From assembly GCA_035509415.1 (NCBI GenBank), contig DATJLQ010000107.1:1-64000 (forward strand): DNA of 64,000 nucleotides. Reading direction: 5' to 3'. This document shows positions 16,964 to 27,128 of the stretch, one piece after another (positions within the stretch are counted from its first letter, which is position 1; each line of letters begins with the position of its first letter). This DNA is from DATJLQ01 sp035509415. Its GTDB lineage: Bacteria > Pseudomonadota > Alphaproteobacteria > JACZXZ01. Below the pieces are notes generated by a model. The model did not search any database, was not told the origin of the DNA, and was given only the letters and a program-made list of their open reading frames with translations. The position numbers were made by a program, and so were the translations under genes.

Positions 16964-18130
16964 TTACGATTTCCGCGCGGCTGCGGCGATGCGCTTATAG
17001 AGCCGGTCGAGCGCGTCGGCGACGCGCGGCCAGGTGAAGCGGTTCGCGACCAGGGTGCGGCCCTTCTGGCCCATGGCGCGCCGCGTCGCGGGGTCGGCGA
17101 GGAGGGCGGCGAGCGCCTCCGCGACCGCTTCCGGCTCGACCGGCGCGATGCGGCCGCAGCCCGCCGCCTCGACCTCGCGCCAAAGATTGACGTGCGGCGA
17201 GATTAGCACCGGGACGCCGCAGGCGAGCGCCTCGACCGCGGCGATGCCGAAATTCTCGCTGTAGGAGGGCAGCGCGAACAGCTCGGCGTCGGCGAGGAGC
17301 GCGAGCTTCTCGCGCCCCGAGACCATGCCGGTGAATAGCGTGCGCTCGACGATCCCCTCCTCGGCGACGATGCGTTGCGTTGCCGTCAGCATTCCGTCAT
17401 CCGGCCCGGCCACGACCAGGAACGCGTCGCTCCCCTGCCGCACGCAGCGCGCGAAGGCGCGCGCTAGCACGTCGAGCCCCTTCTTCGGATGGAGCCGGCC
17501 GAGAAACAGCACGATGGGCCGCTGGCCGATCTCGGGATGGTGCTTGCGGAACTCGCCCTTGGGTGGAAGCGAACTGTAAGCCTCGAGCTCGAGGCCGAGC
17601 GGAATTACGACGCCGGGGACGCCGAGCGCGTACGGTTCGGCCAAGCGCATTTCGTCTTCCGCGGTATAATGGAGGGCGGCCGCGTGGCGCGTGACGTCGT
17701 TCTGGAACAGAAGCTCGACCGCGAGCTTGCGCAGCCGGTGCTGGCGGTATTGATAGGGATCGAGCGTGCCGTGGGGACGCAGGATGTAGGGCACGCCGTG
17801 GGCGCGGCAGGCGCGCGCGGTCGCCCAATCGGTGAAGAGATAGAGCGAATGAAGATGGACTACGTCGAAGCCGCCCGCCTCCGCCATGAGCGCTCGCGCC
17901 ATGGGCCAGGAGGTCGCGAGCGTGCGCGGCCACTGCTCGGGGAAATAGCGGATCGCGACGCCGGCGCCGGAGTCGGGGCGCGCGCGCGCGTCCGCATCGA
18001 GGCCGCGCTCGGTCGTGAAGATCGACACCGCGTGGCCGCGCCCGGCGCTCGCGTGCGCCATGTCGAGGCAGGCCTTGGCCGGGCCGCCGCTCTCGGCCGC
18101 GAGGGTGGCGACGACGTGAAGGATATTCAT
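16964..18130 (-). CDS. GT4-family glycosyltransferase
   Basis: The 388-residue enzyme starts at the ATG at 18130 with MNILHVVATLAAESGGPAK, a classic GT4 N-terminus. It has VVHLHSLYLFTDWATARACR and RPHGTLDPYQYRQHRLRK. The donor half has VLFLGRLHPKKGLDVLARAF and LPSYSENFGIAAVEALACGVPVLISP, including the E-x7-E motif. It resembles mannosyl- or fucosyltransferases of exopolysaccharide loci, but specificity is unknown. It is transcribed alone on the minus strand between the carbamoyltransferase and the divergent amidotransferase gene. Confidence 0.88.
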   Translation of the reverse strand: MNILHVVATLAAESGGPAKACLDMAHASAGRGHAVSIFTTERGLDADARARPDSGAGVAIRYFPEQWPRTLATSWPMARALMAEAGGFDVVHLHSLYLFTDWATARACRAHGVPYILRPHGTLDPYQYRQHRLRKLAVELLFQNDVTRHAAALHYTAEDEMRLAEPYALGVPGVVIPLGLELEAYSSLPPKGEFRKHHPEIGQRPIVLFLGRLHPKKGLDVLARAFARCVRQGSDAFLVVAGPDDGMLTATQRIVAEEGIVERTLFTGMVSGREKLALLADAELFALPSYSENFGIAAVEALACGVPVLISPHVNLWREVEAAGCGRIAPVEPEAVAEALAALLADPATRRAMGQKGRTLVANRFTWPRVADALDRLYKRIAAAARKS

Positions 18131-18258
18131 GCCTGACACACTAACAGTCGGTGCTAGCATGGTCGAGGCGTGCCGCATCGCGGCGGACGGCGGCCGAGCG
18201 GCGCCGGCCCGCCCGCGCTAGGGCAATCGTCACCAGGGGATTCGGAGCGCAACGGTCG

Positions 18259-20049
<1,791 letters not shown>

Positions 20050-20057
20050 GACGTGCC

Positions 20058-21143
20058 ATGGGAACTCCGCTCGATCGCCGGCTCGACGATGCAAGGCGCG
20101 TGCTGATCTATCGGCTCGGCAGCCTCGGCGACACGCTGGTGGCGCTGCCCTGCTTCCACTTGATCGCGCGCCGCCTGCCCAAGGCCGAGCGGCGCATGCT
20201 CACGATCCATCCCGTGGGCGCCAAGGCGGCGCCGGTCGAATCGATCCTCGGCGGCACCGGGCTCATCCATGGCACGATGCGTTATCCGCAGGGCTTGCGC
20301 GACCCGCGCGTCTTCCTCGAGCTCGCGCGCGAGATCGGGCGTTGGCGGCCCGACCTCATCATCTATCTCGCCGAGCCCCGCCGGGCCTGGACCGTGTGGC
20401 GCGACGTCGCCTTCTTCAAGCTGTGCGGCGTCGATGCCATCCTCGGCGCACCCCTCGACCGGGACCGGCGCGAGCATCGCGCGCGCGCGGACGGCACCTG
20501 GGAGCCCGAGGCCGAGCGGCTCGCGCGCTGCCTCGCCCCTCTCGGCGACGCGGCGGTCGGGCGGCGCGAGAGCTGGGACCTTCATCTCGGCGCGCGCGAG
20601 ATCGAAGCGGCGGACGCAGCGCTTGCCGGCTGGGACGGAGCGCGCGGCTTCCTCGCCCTCGGCATCGGCACCAAGCTCCAGCCCAACGATTGGGGCGACG
20701 CGCGCTGGCGCGCCACACTCGAGGCGCTCGGCCAGCGCCACGCCGATCTCGGCCTGGTCGCGATCGGGGTCGCCGAGGAATCCGAGCGCTCGGCCCGGCT
20801 GCTCGCAGCCTGGCCCGGGCCGACCCTCAACCTGTGCGGCGCGCTCGCCCCGCGCGAGAGCGCGGCACTTTTGCGCCGCGCGCGGCTCTTCCTCGGGCAC
20901 GACAGCGGCCCGATGCACCTCGCGGCCACGGTCGCGACCCCCACCGTCGCCGTGTTCAGCGCGCGCAACAAGCCGGGCACCTGGTTCCCTTACGGCCCCG
21001 GCCACCGGCCGATCTATCACCGCACCCCGTGCTTCGGCTGCGGGCTCGTCGTTTGCGAGCGGCTCAAGAAGATTTGCATTACCTCGATCGCGGCCGAGGA
21101 GGCCGTCGCGGCGGCGGAGGCGGCCCTCGCCGAGGCACCTTAG
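20058..21143 (+). CDS. GT9-family (heptosyltransferase-like) glycosyltransferase
   Basis: The 361-residue protein has the GT9 opening RVLIYRLGSLGDTLVALPCF and the ADP-heptose-site signature LFLGHDSGPMHLAATVATPTVAVF. It ends with a Cys-rich stretch CFGCGLVVCERLKKICI, which resembles the C-terminal disulfide or zinc region seen in some WaaF-like proteins. It probably adds a heptose, or a related ADP-activated sugar, at the inner membrane. HldE in the same locus would supply the donor. It is translated just after the amidotransferase, so the two probably share a transcript. Confidence 0.87.
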   Translation: MGTPLDRRLDDARRVLIYRLGSLGDTLVALPCFHLIARRLPKAERRMLTIHPVGAKAAPVESILGGTGLIHGTMRYPQGLRDPRVFLELAREIGRWRPDLIIYLAEPRRAWTVWRDVAFFKLCGVDAILGAPLDRDRREHRARADGTWEPEAERLARCLAPLGDAAVGRRESWDLHLGAREIEAADAALAGWDGARGFLALGIGTKLQPNDWGDARWRATLEALGQRHADLGLVAIGVAEESERSARLLAAWPGPTLNLCGALAPRESAALLRRARLFLGHDSGPMHLAATVATPTVAVFSARNKPGTWFPYGPGHRPIYHRTPCFGCGLVVCERLKKICITSIAAEEAVAAAEAALAEAP

Positions 21144-21211
21144 CGGCCGGTGCGGCGGACAATTCGGCCGGTAACGGCCCGATTTGGCCCGATTCTTGCT
21201 TTGCGGGCCTG

Positions 21212-21240
21212 TTTATCGGGCGGCCGCCTTATCCTATAAT
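21212..21240 (+). promoter_or_regulatory. Candidate promoter for the polymerase gene
   Basis: A perfect TATAAT at 21235-21240 is preceded at 17 bp by TTTATC. It lies 33 bp upstream of the start of the O-antigen polymerase-like gene in a 129-bp gap. The -35 is weak. Confidence 0.4.
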
Positions 21241-21272
21241 CCGCCGATTGGCCGCCCATCGCAGGTGCGCGC

Positions 21273-22736
21273 GTGGAAGAGATCGCTGCCCCGTTTGCCG
21301 GAATTATCGTCCTCGCCATCTGGTTCGCCGGATTCGCGGACTGGCGGCGCATGGTCAAATGGCTGATCTACTTCCAGCCCTTCGTCGGCATTCCGGTGCT
21401 GCTGTCGGGCCACAACCCGCTCGCACTGCTCGCCAAGGACCTGGTGTTCTTCTTTCCCATGTATATCTCGCTGTTCCTTCTGCATCCGAAGGATCTGAAG
21501 AACGTCCACGTGCCGAACCCGGTATGGATGGCGCTGGCGCTGTTCAGCTTCATCGTCCTGGTGCAGTGCCTGAACCCGGCGATCCCGAACATTTTCGTGG
21601 GCGTCCTCGGGACCAAGGTATGGCTGCTCTACATGCCCCTCGTCTTCGCGGCGGGCGCCTATATCAACACGCAGGAAGATCACGTCAAGCTCTTGCGCAC
21701 GATGTGCGTCATCGCCGTCGTTCCGTGCGCGGTCGGACTGATGGAATGGTTTTTCGCGGCGGCCTTCGGCTATCAGTCGGTCATGGACCAGATCTACGGC
21801 AGCGAGGCCCAGTCGGTGACGCAGGGCTTCAATACGTTCGACTATGGCGGCCAGTTCTTCCGCATTCCGTCGACGTTCCCGTTCTCGACCCAGTATTTCG
21901 GCTTCCTCCAATCGATGGTCATGCTCGCGTTCATCTGGATGTCGATCGAGACCGACTGGAAATGGAAGAAGAACGCGAAGCTGATCTTCTACTTCATCGT
22001 CTGCGCGAGCTTCCTGTGCGGCAGCCGTGCCGCGTACGTGTTCATTCCGATGTTGATCGGGCTCATGTACATCTTCGACGGTCGCGTGAAGGGGTTCCTC
22101 GCCGGCATCTTCGTGGTCCCGGTCCTGGTGTACGTGATGCTGAGTTTGGGCGGCGTCGATCCGCTCTCCGTGCTCACCGATACCAGCAACCTTACGAGCG
22201 GCTATAGCGACACGTTCATCCTCGACAGCCCGATCCGCGCGCTGGAGATGGTGCCCTTCGGCATGGGGACCGGCATGAACACGGGCGCCGCGCGCTACCT
22301 GTTCCCGGGCGGCATCCTGCCGACGACCGCCCTGCCGTTCAACTTCGAGAGCTACTACACCAAGGCGATCGTCGAGCTCGGTGTGCCGGGCCTGCTTTCG
22401 TACTTCATGATTTACGCCGCGATTTTCTTCGGCGGCATGCAGGTTCGCTCGCGTCTGCGCGACCGCGGGCTCAAGACCGCCGCCGCCTGCTATACGGTGT
22501 TCTTCCTGTTCTTGGCGGTGGAGAACATCAAGGGATGGGTCGTCGACCAGGATCCGGTCAACGTCTACATATGGCTGTTCGCGGGCTTTCTGTTCAAGCT
22601 GCCCTATCTCGAGCGCGCCAAGGCGCCGGCACGCCAACCGGCACCCGTGCCCGGCCCGAAGACTCTGCGGCCCGCCTTCGGCTACCGGCTGCCGCCCGCG
22701 CTCGCGCGCCGGCCGACGCCGCGCCGGCCCGAATAG
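21273..22736 (+). CDS. O-antigen polymerase/ligase-like membrane protein (Wzy/WaaL class)
   Basis: The 487-residue protein has about ten to eleven membrane helices, with one long periplasmic segment before SRAAYVFIPMLIGLMYI and another in the second half (residues about 295-365). The late segment ends SYYTKAIVELGVPGLLSYFMIY, the short ExG-type motif near the end of Wzy/WaaL proteins. These enzymes join or transfer lipid-linked glycans in the periplasm. The start is a GTG at 21273. A Pro/Arg-rich cytoplasmic tail follows the last helix. The base composition is a little less GC-rich than the flanking genes. Polymerase versus ligase cannot be decided by sequence. Confidence 0.78.
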   Translation: MEEIAAPFAGIIVLAIWFAGFADWRRMVKWLIYFQPFVGIPVLLSGHNPLALLAKDLVFFFPMYISLFLLHPKDLKNVHVPNPVWMALALFSFIVLVQCLNPAIPNIFVGVLGTKVWLLYMPLVFAAGAYINTQEDHVKLLRTMCVIAVVPCAVGLMEWFFAAAFGYQSVMDQIYGSEAQSVTQGFNTFDYGGQFFRIPSTFPFSTQYFGFLQSMVMLAFIWMSIETDWKWKKNAKLIFYFIVCASFLCGSRAAYVFIPMLIGLMYIFDGRVKGFLAGIFVVPVLVYVMLSLGGVDPLSVLTDTSNLTSGYSDTFILDSPIRALEMVPFGMGTGMNTGAARYLFPGGILPTTALPFNFESYYTKAIVELGVPGLLSYFMIYAAIFFGGMQVRSRLRDRGLKTAAACYTVFFLFLAVENIKGWVVDQDPVNVYIWLFAGFLFKLPYLERAKAPARQPAPVPGPKTLRPAFGYRLPPALARRPTPRRPE

Positions 22737-22745
22737 GCCGCGGCG

Positions 22746-23849
22746 TCACGCCTGGGACGGCCTGGTCGGCAAGCCGCGCGCGCTCACCCCGGGCGGCAAT
22801 CCCGAGCGCGGCCTGACCAAACCCGAAAACCTGCGCCCGTTGCGGCGTAACGCCACCGCGGCACCGGCCGTGATCAGGAACTCGCGCCGCAGGACCGCGA
22901 GCGCGCCCGCTTCGCCCGCGAGCATGGTCTCGTAGTCGGCCACGAGGCGCTCGAACTCGCCTTGGGCCGGCCAGCCGGGCGGCCGCCGAAGGGAGCGGGG
23001 AACGCCGGAGAGTTCGGCTCCCAGGCGTTCCAAAAGCGCGAAGACGGCGCGTGCCGGTCCCGCGAGGCCGGCGCGCGAGACGAGGCTCTCGATTTCATGC
23101 CAGTCGAGGCCGGGCTCGAGCGCCACGAGGCGCACGAGGTCGAGGAGTTTGCGCACGGCGTAGGGGCCGAGCCGGTCCTTGGCCGCGTTCGAGAGCCCGA
23201 GCACGACCATGTGCTCGGCCGAGGGCGCCTTGAGCGCGAGCGTGCCGGCCGCGAACGCGCGCGCGCGCGCGAAGACGAGGCCGGCATCGAGCGCGCGGCC
23301 GATCGGCGGCACGTCGGGCTCGGTATGAAGGTCGAGGTTGCACGAATCGTCCGCCGAGGCGAACGGCACGAAGCTCCCCTCGGCCTGGAATCCCCAGCGT
23401 TGCGCGGTCTCGGGCCTGAACGTGAATCCGCGCGCGGCGAGGAGCTCGATCACGCGGCCGAGGTCGGCCGGGCGGACCAGCAGATCGAGATCGCCGAACG
23501 TGCGCAGGTCGGGATCGGGGTAGAGAAGATACGCGTGCGCGAAGCCCTTGAAGCAGACCGTCTCGATGCCGGCGGCATCGAGCGCGCGCAGGCACTCGAG
23601 CTGGGCCGCGCGCGCGAAACGCGCCTGGAGCTTGCCGCGCTCGACGAGATCGCGCTCGACCAGCGGCGCGCCAAGGCGCTCGGCCGCGCGCGCGAGGAAG
23701 AAGTCCGCAAGCGGCGCCGAGACCAACTCGACGAGGCGCGCCGCCGCCGCGTCGAGCCCGGCGGGCGCCGGAACGCTCAGGCTTTCGGGGCGAAAGACGG
23801 CGCGCCACAGGGCGGAGCCGGCCGCGCGCGAGATGTCGCGCCCTTGCAC
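22746..23849 (-). CDS. NTP_transf_5-like nucleotidyltransferase
   Basis: The 367-residue protein carries the minimal nucleotidyltransferase core. ETVCFKGFAHAYLLYP is followed by DLRTFGDLDLLVRPADL, with the G-x-D-x-D metal pair, then NLDLHTEP as a third acidic strand. The rest is helical. The family is large and poorly understood, and members occur in exopolysaccharide loci together with PqqD-like and HPr-kinase-like proteins, both of which are found here at 41-42 kb. It may nucleotidylate a sugar, a protein or a peptide. The following phosphatase gene is on the same strand, 13 bp upstream, so the two are probably co-transcribed. Confidence 0.78.
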   Translation of the reverse strand: MQGRDISRAAGSALWRAVFRPESLSVPAPAGLDAAAARLVELVSAPLADFFLARAAERLGAPLVERDLVERGKLQARFARAAQLECLRALDAAGIETVCFKGFAHAYLLYPDPDLRTFGDLDLLVRPADLGRVIELLAARGFTFRPETAQRWGFQAEGSFVPFASADDSCNLDLHTEPDVPPIGRALDAGLVFARARAFAAGTLALKAPSAEHMVVLGLSNAAKDRLGPYAVRKLLDLVRLVALEPGLDWHEIESLVSRAGLAGPARAVFALLERLGAELSGVPRSLRRPPGWPAQGEFERLVADYETMLAGEAGALAVLRREFLITAGAAVALRRNGRRFSGLVRPRSGLPPGVSARGLPTRPSQA

Positions 23850-23862
23850 CGGGCGTCCCCGG

Positions 23863-24636
23863 TCAATAACCGGTATGGATGAAGTCGCGCGCGGTGCCTT
23901 CGAGCACCAGGCAGGTGAGCACGCCGCTCGCGTAGGCGCCGGTGTCGATGCCGATGCGGTTGGGCAGGACCACGGGCGCGTCGGTGATGGTGTGGCCGTG
24001 GACGACGATCTTGCCGTAGTCGCGCGTATCGTCGAGGAACAGGTGGCGAATCCACAACATGTCCTCGGCGCGCTGCTCGCCGAGCGGCACGCCCGGACGC
24101 ACGCCGGCGTGGACGAAATAATAGTCGCCCTCGACGTGCGAGAGCGGCAGGTTGCTCATGAAGTCGAAGTGGCTCGGCGGCAGAAGCTCCAGGAGCTGAA
24201 CGCGCAGGTTGCTCAGGCGGTCCTGTTCGTTTCCCTGCTCGGGACTGCGCGCGCCGTAGCTGTAGAGCGTGGCGCCGCCGCCGTTCGCGATCCAGCTCGG
24301 GCCGATGCGCACGTCCTCGAGGAAGTGGAGCAGGAACTCCTCGTGGTTGCCCTTGAGGTAGACCGCCTCGAAGCCGGCGGGCGGGCCCTCGAGCAGATGG
24401 TCGATGACCTCCTTCGACTGCATGCCGCGATCGACGTAGTCGCCGAGATAGACGATGCATTTGCGCGCGACCGGCGCCTTGTGCGCGTGCTCGCCGATCA
24501 GATATTCGAGGTCCTTCAGGAGATCGAGGCGGCCGTGGATGTCGCCGATCGCGTAGACGCGCGTCCCCGCCGGCACCGCGGGCTCGGTGACGGCCGGGCG
24601 ATGCTCGCGCTTCTGGCTCGATCCGAACAGGCCCAT
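23863..24636 (-). CDS. PPP-family serine/threonine protein phosphatase
   Basis: The ATG at 24636 gives 257 residues. All three metal motifs of the PPP superfamily are present: YAIGDIHGRLDLL, YLGDYVDRGMQSKEVI and LKGNHEEFLL. C-terminal HAGVRPGVP and VVHGHTITD supply the last metal ligands. The order matches bacterial PrpA/ApaH-like phosphatases of the cytosol. In an exopolysaccharide locus it could remove phosphate from the BY-kinase or from a transferase; a diadenosine tetraphosphatase role is also possible. The frame upstream of 24636 reads as noise. Confidence 0.9.
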   Translation of the reverse strand: MGLFGSSQKREHRPAVTEPAVPAGTRVYAIGDIHGRLDLLKDLEYLIGEHAHKAPVARKCIVYLGDYVDRGMQSKEVIDHLLEGPPAGFEAVYLKGNHEEFLLHFLEDVRIGPSWIANGGGATLYSYGARSPEQGNEQDRLSNLRVQLLELLPPSHFDFMSNLPLSHVEGDYYFVHAGVRPGVPLGEQRAEDMLWIRHLFLDDTRDYGKIVVHGHTITDAPVVLPNRIGIDTGAYASGVLTCLVLEGTARDFIHTGY

Positions 24637-25131
24637 GAACGCTCCGTTTCCGGGGCACGCCGCGGCGGCGGGCAACGCTTTCGGCCAGCACCCGCGCGCG
24701 CCCCGTGAGGAAAGAGGTAGCCCTTCCGACCCGCGCTTGCAACCCGTCCGGCGCCCGGGGGCGGCCGGGAATCCGCCGCTTGGCCGGCTCCAGCCGGGCG
24801 AAACCGGCCGGCGACGGCGCCGCCAGCGGCATAAGGCGCCCGTGGCGCATGAAGGAATGGGTCGCGAGCGCGAGATCGAAGGGGGAGGCGAAAGCGCGGG
24901 TCGACGTTGGTCGGGACGAACCGGATCGCGAACGAGGCCACGAACACAAGGCGGCGAATAGGAGGCACGGCCGGATTTCGCCCGCGCGCACGGCAGGCCG
25001 CTCGCTCGGTCCGACGCCTCGGTCCGGCGGCCTGGCGGCCGGGGTTGCAGCCCCGGCGGTTGCAGCCCCGGCGGTTGCAGCCCATGATAAGGCATGAGCC
25101 GGACCGTGATCGCCGACGCGGGTGGTGTCGC
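24637..25131. other. 495-bp gap between divergent genes
   Basis: No convincing gene, RNA or promoter was found here. The long GC-rich open frames on both strands lack ribosome sites and domain-like sequence. The right-hand end holds the short tandem repeat at 25043-25083. Confidence 0.6.
25043..25083. repeat. Tandem repeat, 15-bp unit, 2.7 copies
   Basis: The unit GGTTGCAGCCCCGGC is repeated exactly at 25043 and 25058, with a partial third copy (GGTTGCAG) at 25073. It lies 49 bp upstream of the SGNH-hydrolase start and could be a slipped-strand expansion or a regulatory element. Confidence 0.75.
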
Positions 25132-25872
25132 ATGAATGCCGGCGCGCGCCGCGCGATCGTCATCCTCGCCTCGACGACGCTGTTTTTCGCCGGCACCACG
25201 GGCTTCTTCGCCTGGCGCGAAAGCATTCCGCAGAAGATCGTTCGCCTAGTCTGGCCGGGCTACGCGCCCTTCATGGACCCGTTCGACCTTGCGACCGGCT
25301 TGATCGGCATCTACCGCACCGATCACGCGACCATCGTCATGCTCGGCGATTCGATCACGGCGGGCGTCGATTGGAACGAGCTTTTGGGGCGCACCGACGT
25401 GGTGAGCCGCGCCATCCCGGGCGACACCGCGGCGGGCATGCTCGCGCGCATCGACCAGGTGATCAGGCTCCATCCCCGCATCTGCCTCGTCATGGGCGGA
25501 ATCAACGATCTCGGCGCCGGCCGCGCGCCCCAGGCCATCATGGACGACCTCGCACGCATCGTCGATCGACTCGCGGCGGCGAACATCGTGCCCGTGCTCG
25601 AATCGGTCCTAAAGGTGCGCACCGCCGAGGACGATTTCCGGTTCGACCGCGCGCCCGCCAATCGCGACAACGAGCATGTCGCGGCCCTCGATCGGCTGAT
25701 CGTGGACTACGCGCGGCGCCACGGCGTCGCCTATCTCGACCTCAACGCCGAGCTCGCGCCCGGGGGCGTCCTCGCCGCGCAATACACCTACGACGGCGTG
25801 CATCTGCGCGCGGCGGCCTACCGGCTCTGGGGCGCGCGCGTCGAGGCGTATCTCGGGACGCGCGGCCTGTGA
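25132..25872 (+). CDS. Membrane-anchored SGNH-fold esterase/acetylhydrolase
   Basis: The 246-residue protein starts at the ATG at 25132. An uncleaved N-terminal helix (AIVILASTTLFFAGTTGFFA) places the catalytic domain in the periplasm. It has block I GDSITAG with the nucleophile Ser, block III GGINDLG with the oxyanion Asn, and block V DGVHL with the catalytic Asp and His. SGNH proteins of this kind add or remove acetyl groups on glycans. It is followed after 58 bp by an integral membrane acyltransferase, a common pairing for O-acylation of surface polysaccharides. Confidence 0.88.
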   Translation: MNAGARRAIVILASTTLFFAGTTGFFAWRESIPQKIVRLVWPGYAPFMDPFDLATGLIGIYRTDHATIVMLGDSITAGVDWNELLGRTDVVSRAIPGDTAAGMLARIDQVIRLHPRICLVMGGINDLGAGRAPQAIMDDLARIVDRLAAANIVPVLESVLKVRTAEDDFRFDRAPANRDNEHVAALDRLIVDYARRHGVAYLDLNAELAPGGVLAAQYTYDGVHLRAAAYRLWGARVEAYLGTRGL

Positions 25873-25930
25873 TAGGGTCGACGACCTTCCCGCCCGCGCG
25901 ACAGCGCCCCCACGACAGGAGCGAGCCGAT

Positions 25931-27112
25931 TTGATCGGAATCGGAACCGAACGCGCCGCTCTTGCCGCTCCCGCGCCACGCCGGACGATCGTGATCCTCG
26001 ACATCGTTCGCTGGATGAGCGCGCTCGAAGTCGTGCTCGGCCACGTACGCGATCTGTTGTTCGTCGACTTCCGGAATTTGGTCGACACCGGCTTCGCGGC
26101 CAAGCTGTTCTATTTCGCGACCAGCTTCGGCGACGAGGCGGTCATCATATTCTTCGTCCTCAGCGGCTATCTCGTCGGCGGCAAGGTCGTGGCCGACCGG
26201 CGCGCCGGCCGGTTCTCCTGGCGCGACTATCTGATCGACCGTTTCTCGCGCATCTATATCGTGCTGGTGCCGGCGCTGCTGTTGACGCTCGTGTGCGATC
26301 GCGTGGGCCCGCGTCTGTTCGCGGGCGCTTCGGTCTACGCCGCCGGCAACTGGTCGCCCACGTTCCACGCCGACTACGTGGCGCACGGCGCATGGCCGGT
26401 GCTTGCGTGCAATCTCGCCAACCTGCAGTTCTTCGTCTGTCCCGCTTACGGCTCGAACGGGCCGCTTTGGTCGCTCGGGATGGAATGGGCCTATTATCTC
26501 TCGTTCCCGGCGGGACTGGCCCTTCTGCGCAACCCGGCGCCCAATGTCGGTTACGCGATCCGACTTGCGCTCGTGCTGCTGATCGCGGCGCTCGGCTACC
26601 GCGTCGCGCAGGCGGCGGTCTTGCTTTACCCGATCTGGTTCATGGGAATCGCGGCGCATGCGGCGGCCGGTCGCCGGCGCATCGGTCTGTCGGCCGCAAT
26701 CCTGGGCGCCGTCGCGCTCGCCGTGTCCCTGCCCGCGACGCGTTTCGGCTACGTCGACTCGACCCTCGGCCTTTACGCGATCGGCGCCTCGGTCGCACTC
26801 CTCCTCGCCTCGACGCCGCTGCAGCGCATGACGTTCGCGGCCGGTGCCAACCGCGCGCTCGCCGACTTTTCCTACTCGCTCTACGCGACGCACTTCCCTT
26901 TGGCGCTGTTCTTCATCGCCTTCCTCCAGCACGAGGGGCTCGCCCTCGGCCGCGTCCGGGTCTCGCTCTCGGGCATGTCGGTCTTCGCCGGCGTGACGCT
27001 CGCGCTCTACGGCGCGTCGTACCTCTTCGCGCAGGCGACCGAGCGCCGCACCGGCGCGTTGCGCGGCTGGCTCAAGCGCGCGCTCGCGGCGCGCGCGGCG
27101 ATCGCGCCGTGA
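25931..27112 (+). CDS. Acyltransferase 3 family (OafA-like) membrane protein
   Basis: The TTG at 25931 follows a ribosome site (ACAGGAGCGAG) and gives 393 residues. It has about ten membrane helices. It opens with LDIVRWMSALEVVLGHVRD, in which the R and H match the R-x(10)-H of the family. It then has FFVLSGYLVGGK and, further on, YSLYATHFPLALFF. The acyl group (often acetyl) is carried across the membrane and passed to a sugar, here probably with the SGNH partner. Its 3' end is 16 bp from the convergent HD-GYP gene. Confidence 0.9.
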   Translation: MIGIGTERAALAAPAPRRTIVILDIVRWMSALEVVLGHVRDLLFVDFRNLVDTGFAAKLFYFATSFGDEAVIIFFVLSGYLVGGKVVADRRAGRFSWRDYLIDRFSRIYIVLVPALLLTLVCDRVGPRLFAGASVYAAGNWSPTFHADYVAHGAWPVLACNLANLQFFVCPAYGSNGPLWSLGMEWAYYLSFPAGLALLRNPAPNVGYAIRLALVLLIAALGYRVAQAAVLLYPIWFMGIAAHAAAGRRRIGLSAAILGAVALAVSLPATRFGYVDSTLGLYAIGASVALLLASTPLQRMTFAAGANRALADFSYSLYATHFPLALFFIAFLQHEGLALGRVRVSLSGMSVFAGVTLALYGASYLFAQATERRTGALRGWLKRALAARAAIAP

Positions 27113-27128
27113 CGCCGAGTCCCGGGCG

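Noticed and set aside
24637..25131. Upstream extension of the phosphatase and SGNH genes
   Set aside because: The frames are open only because the region is GC-rich. The domains start cleanly at the chosen ATGs.
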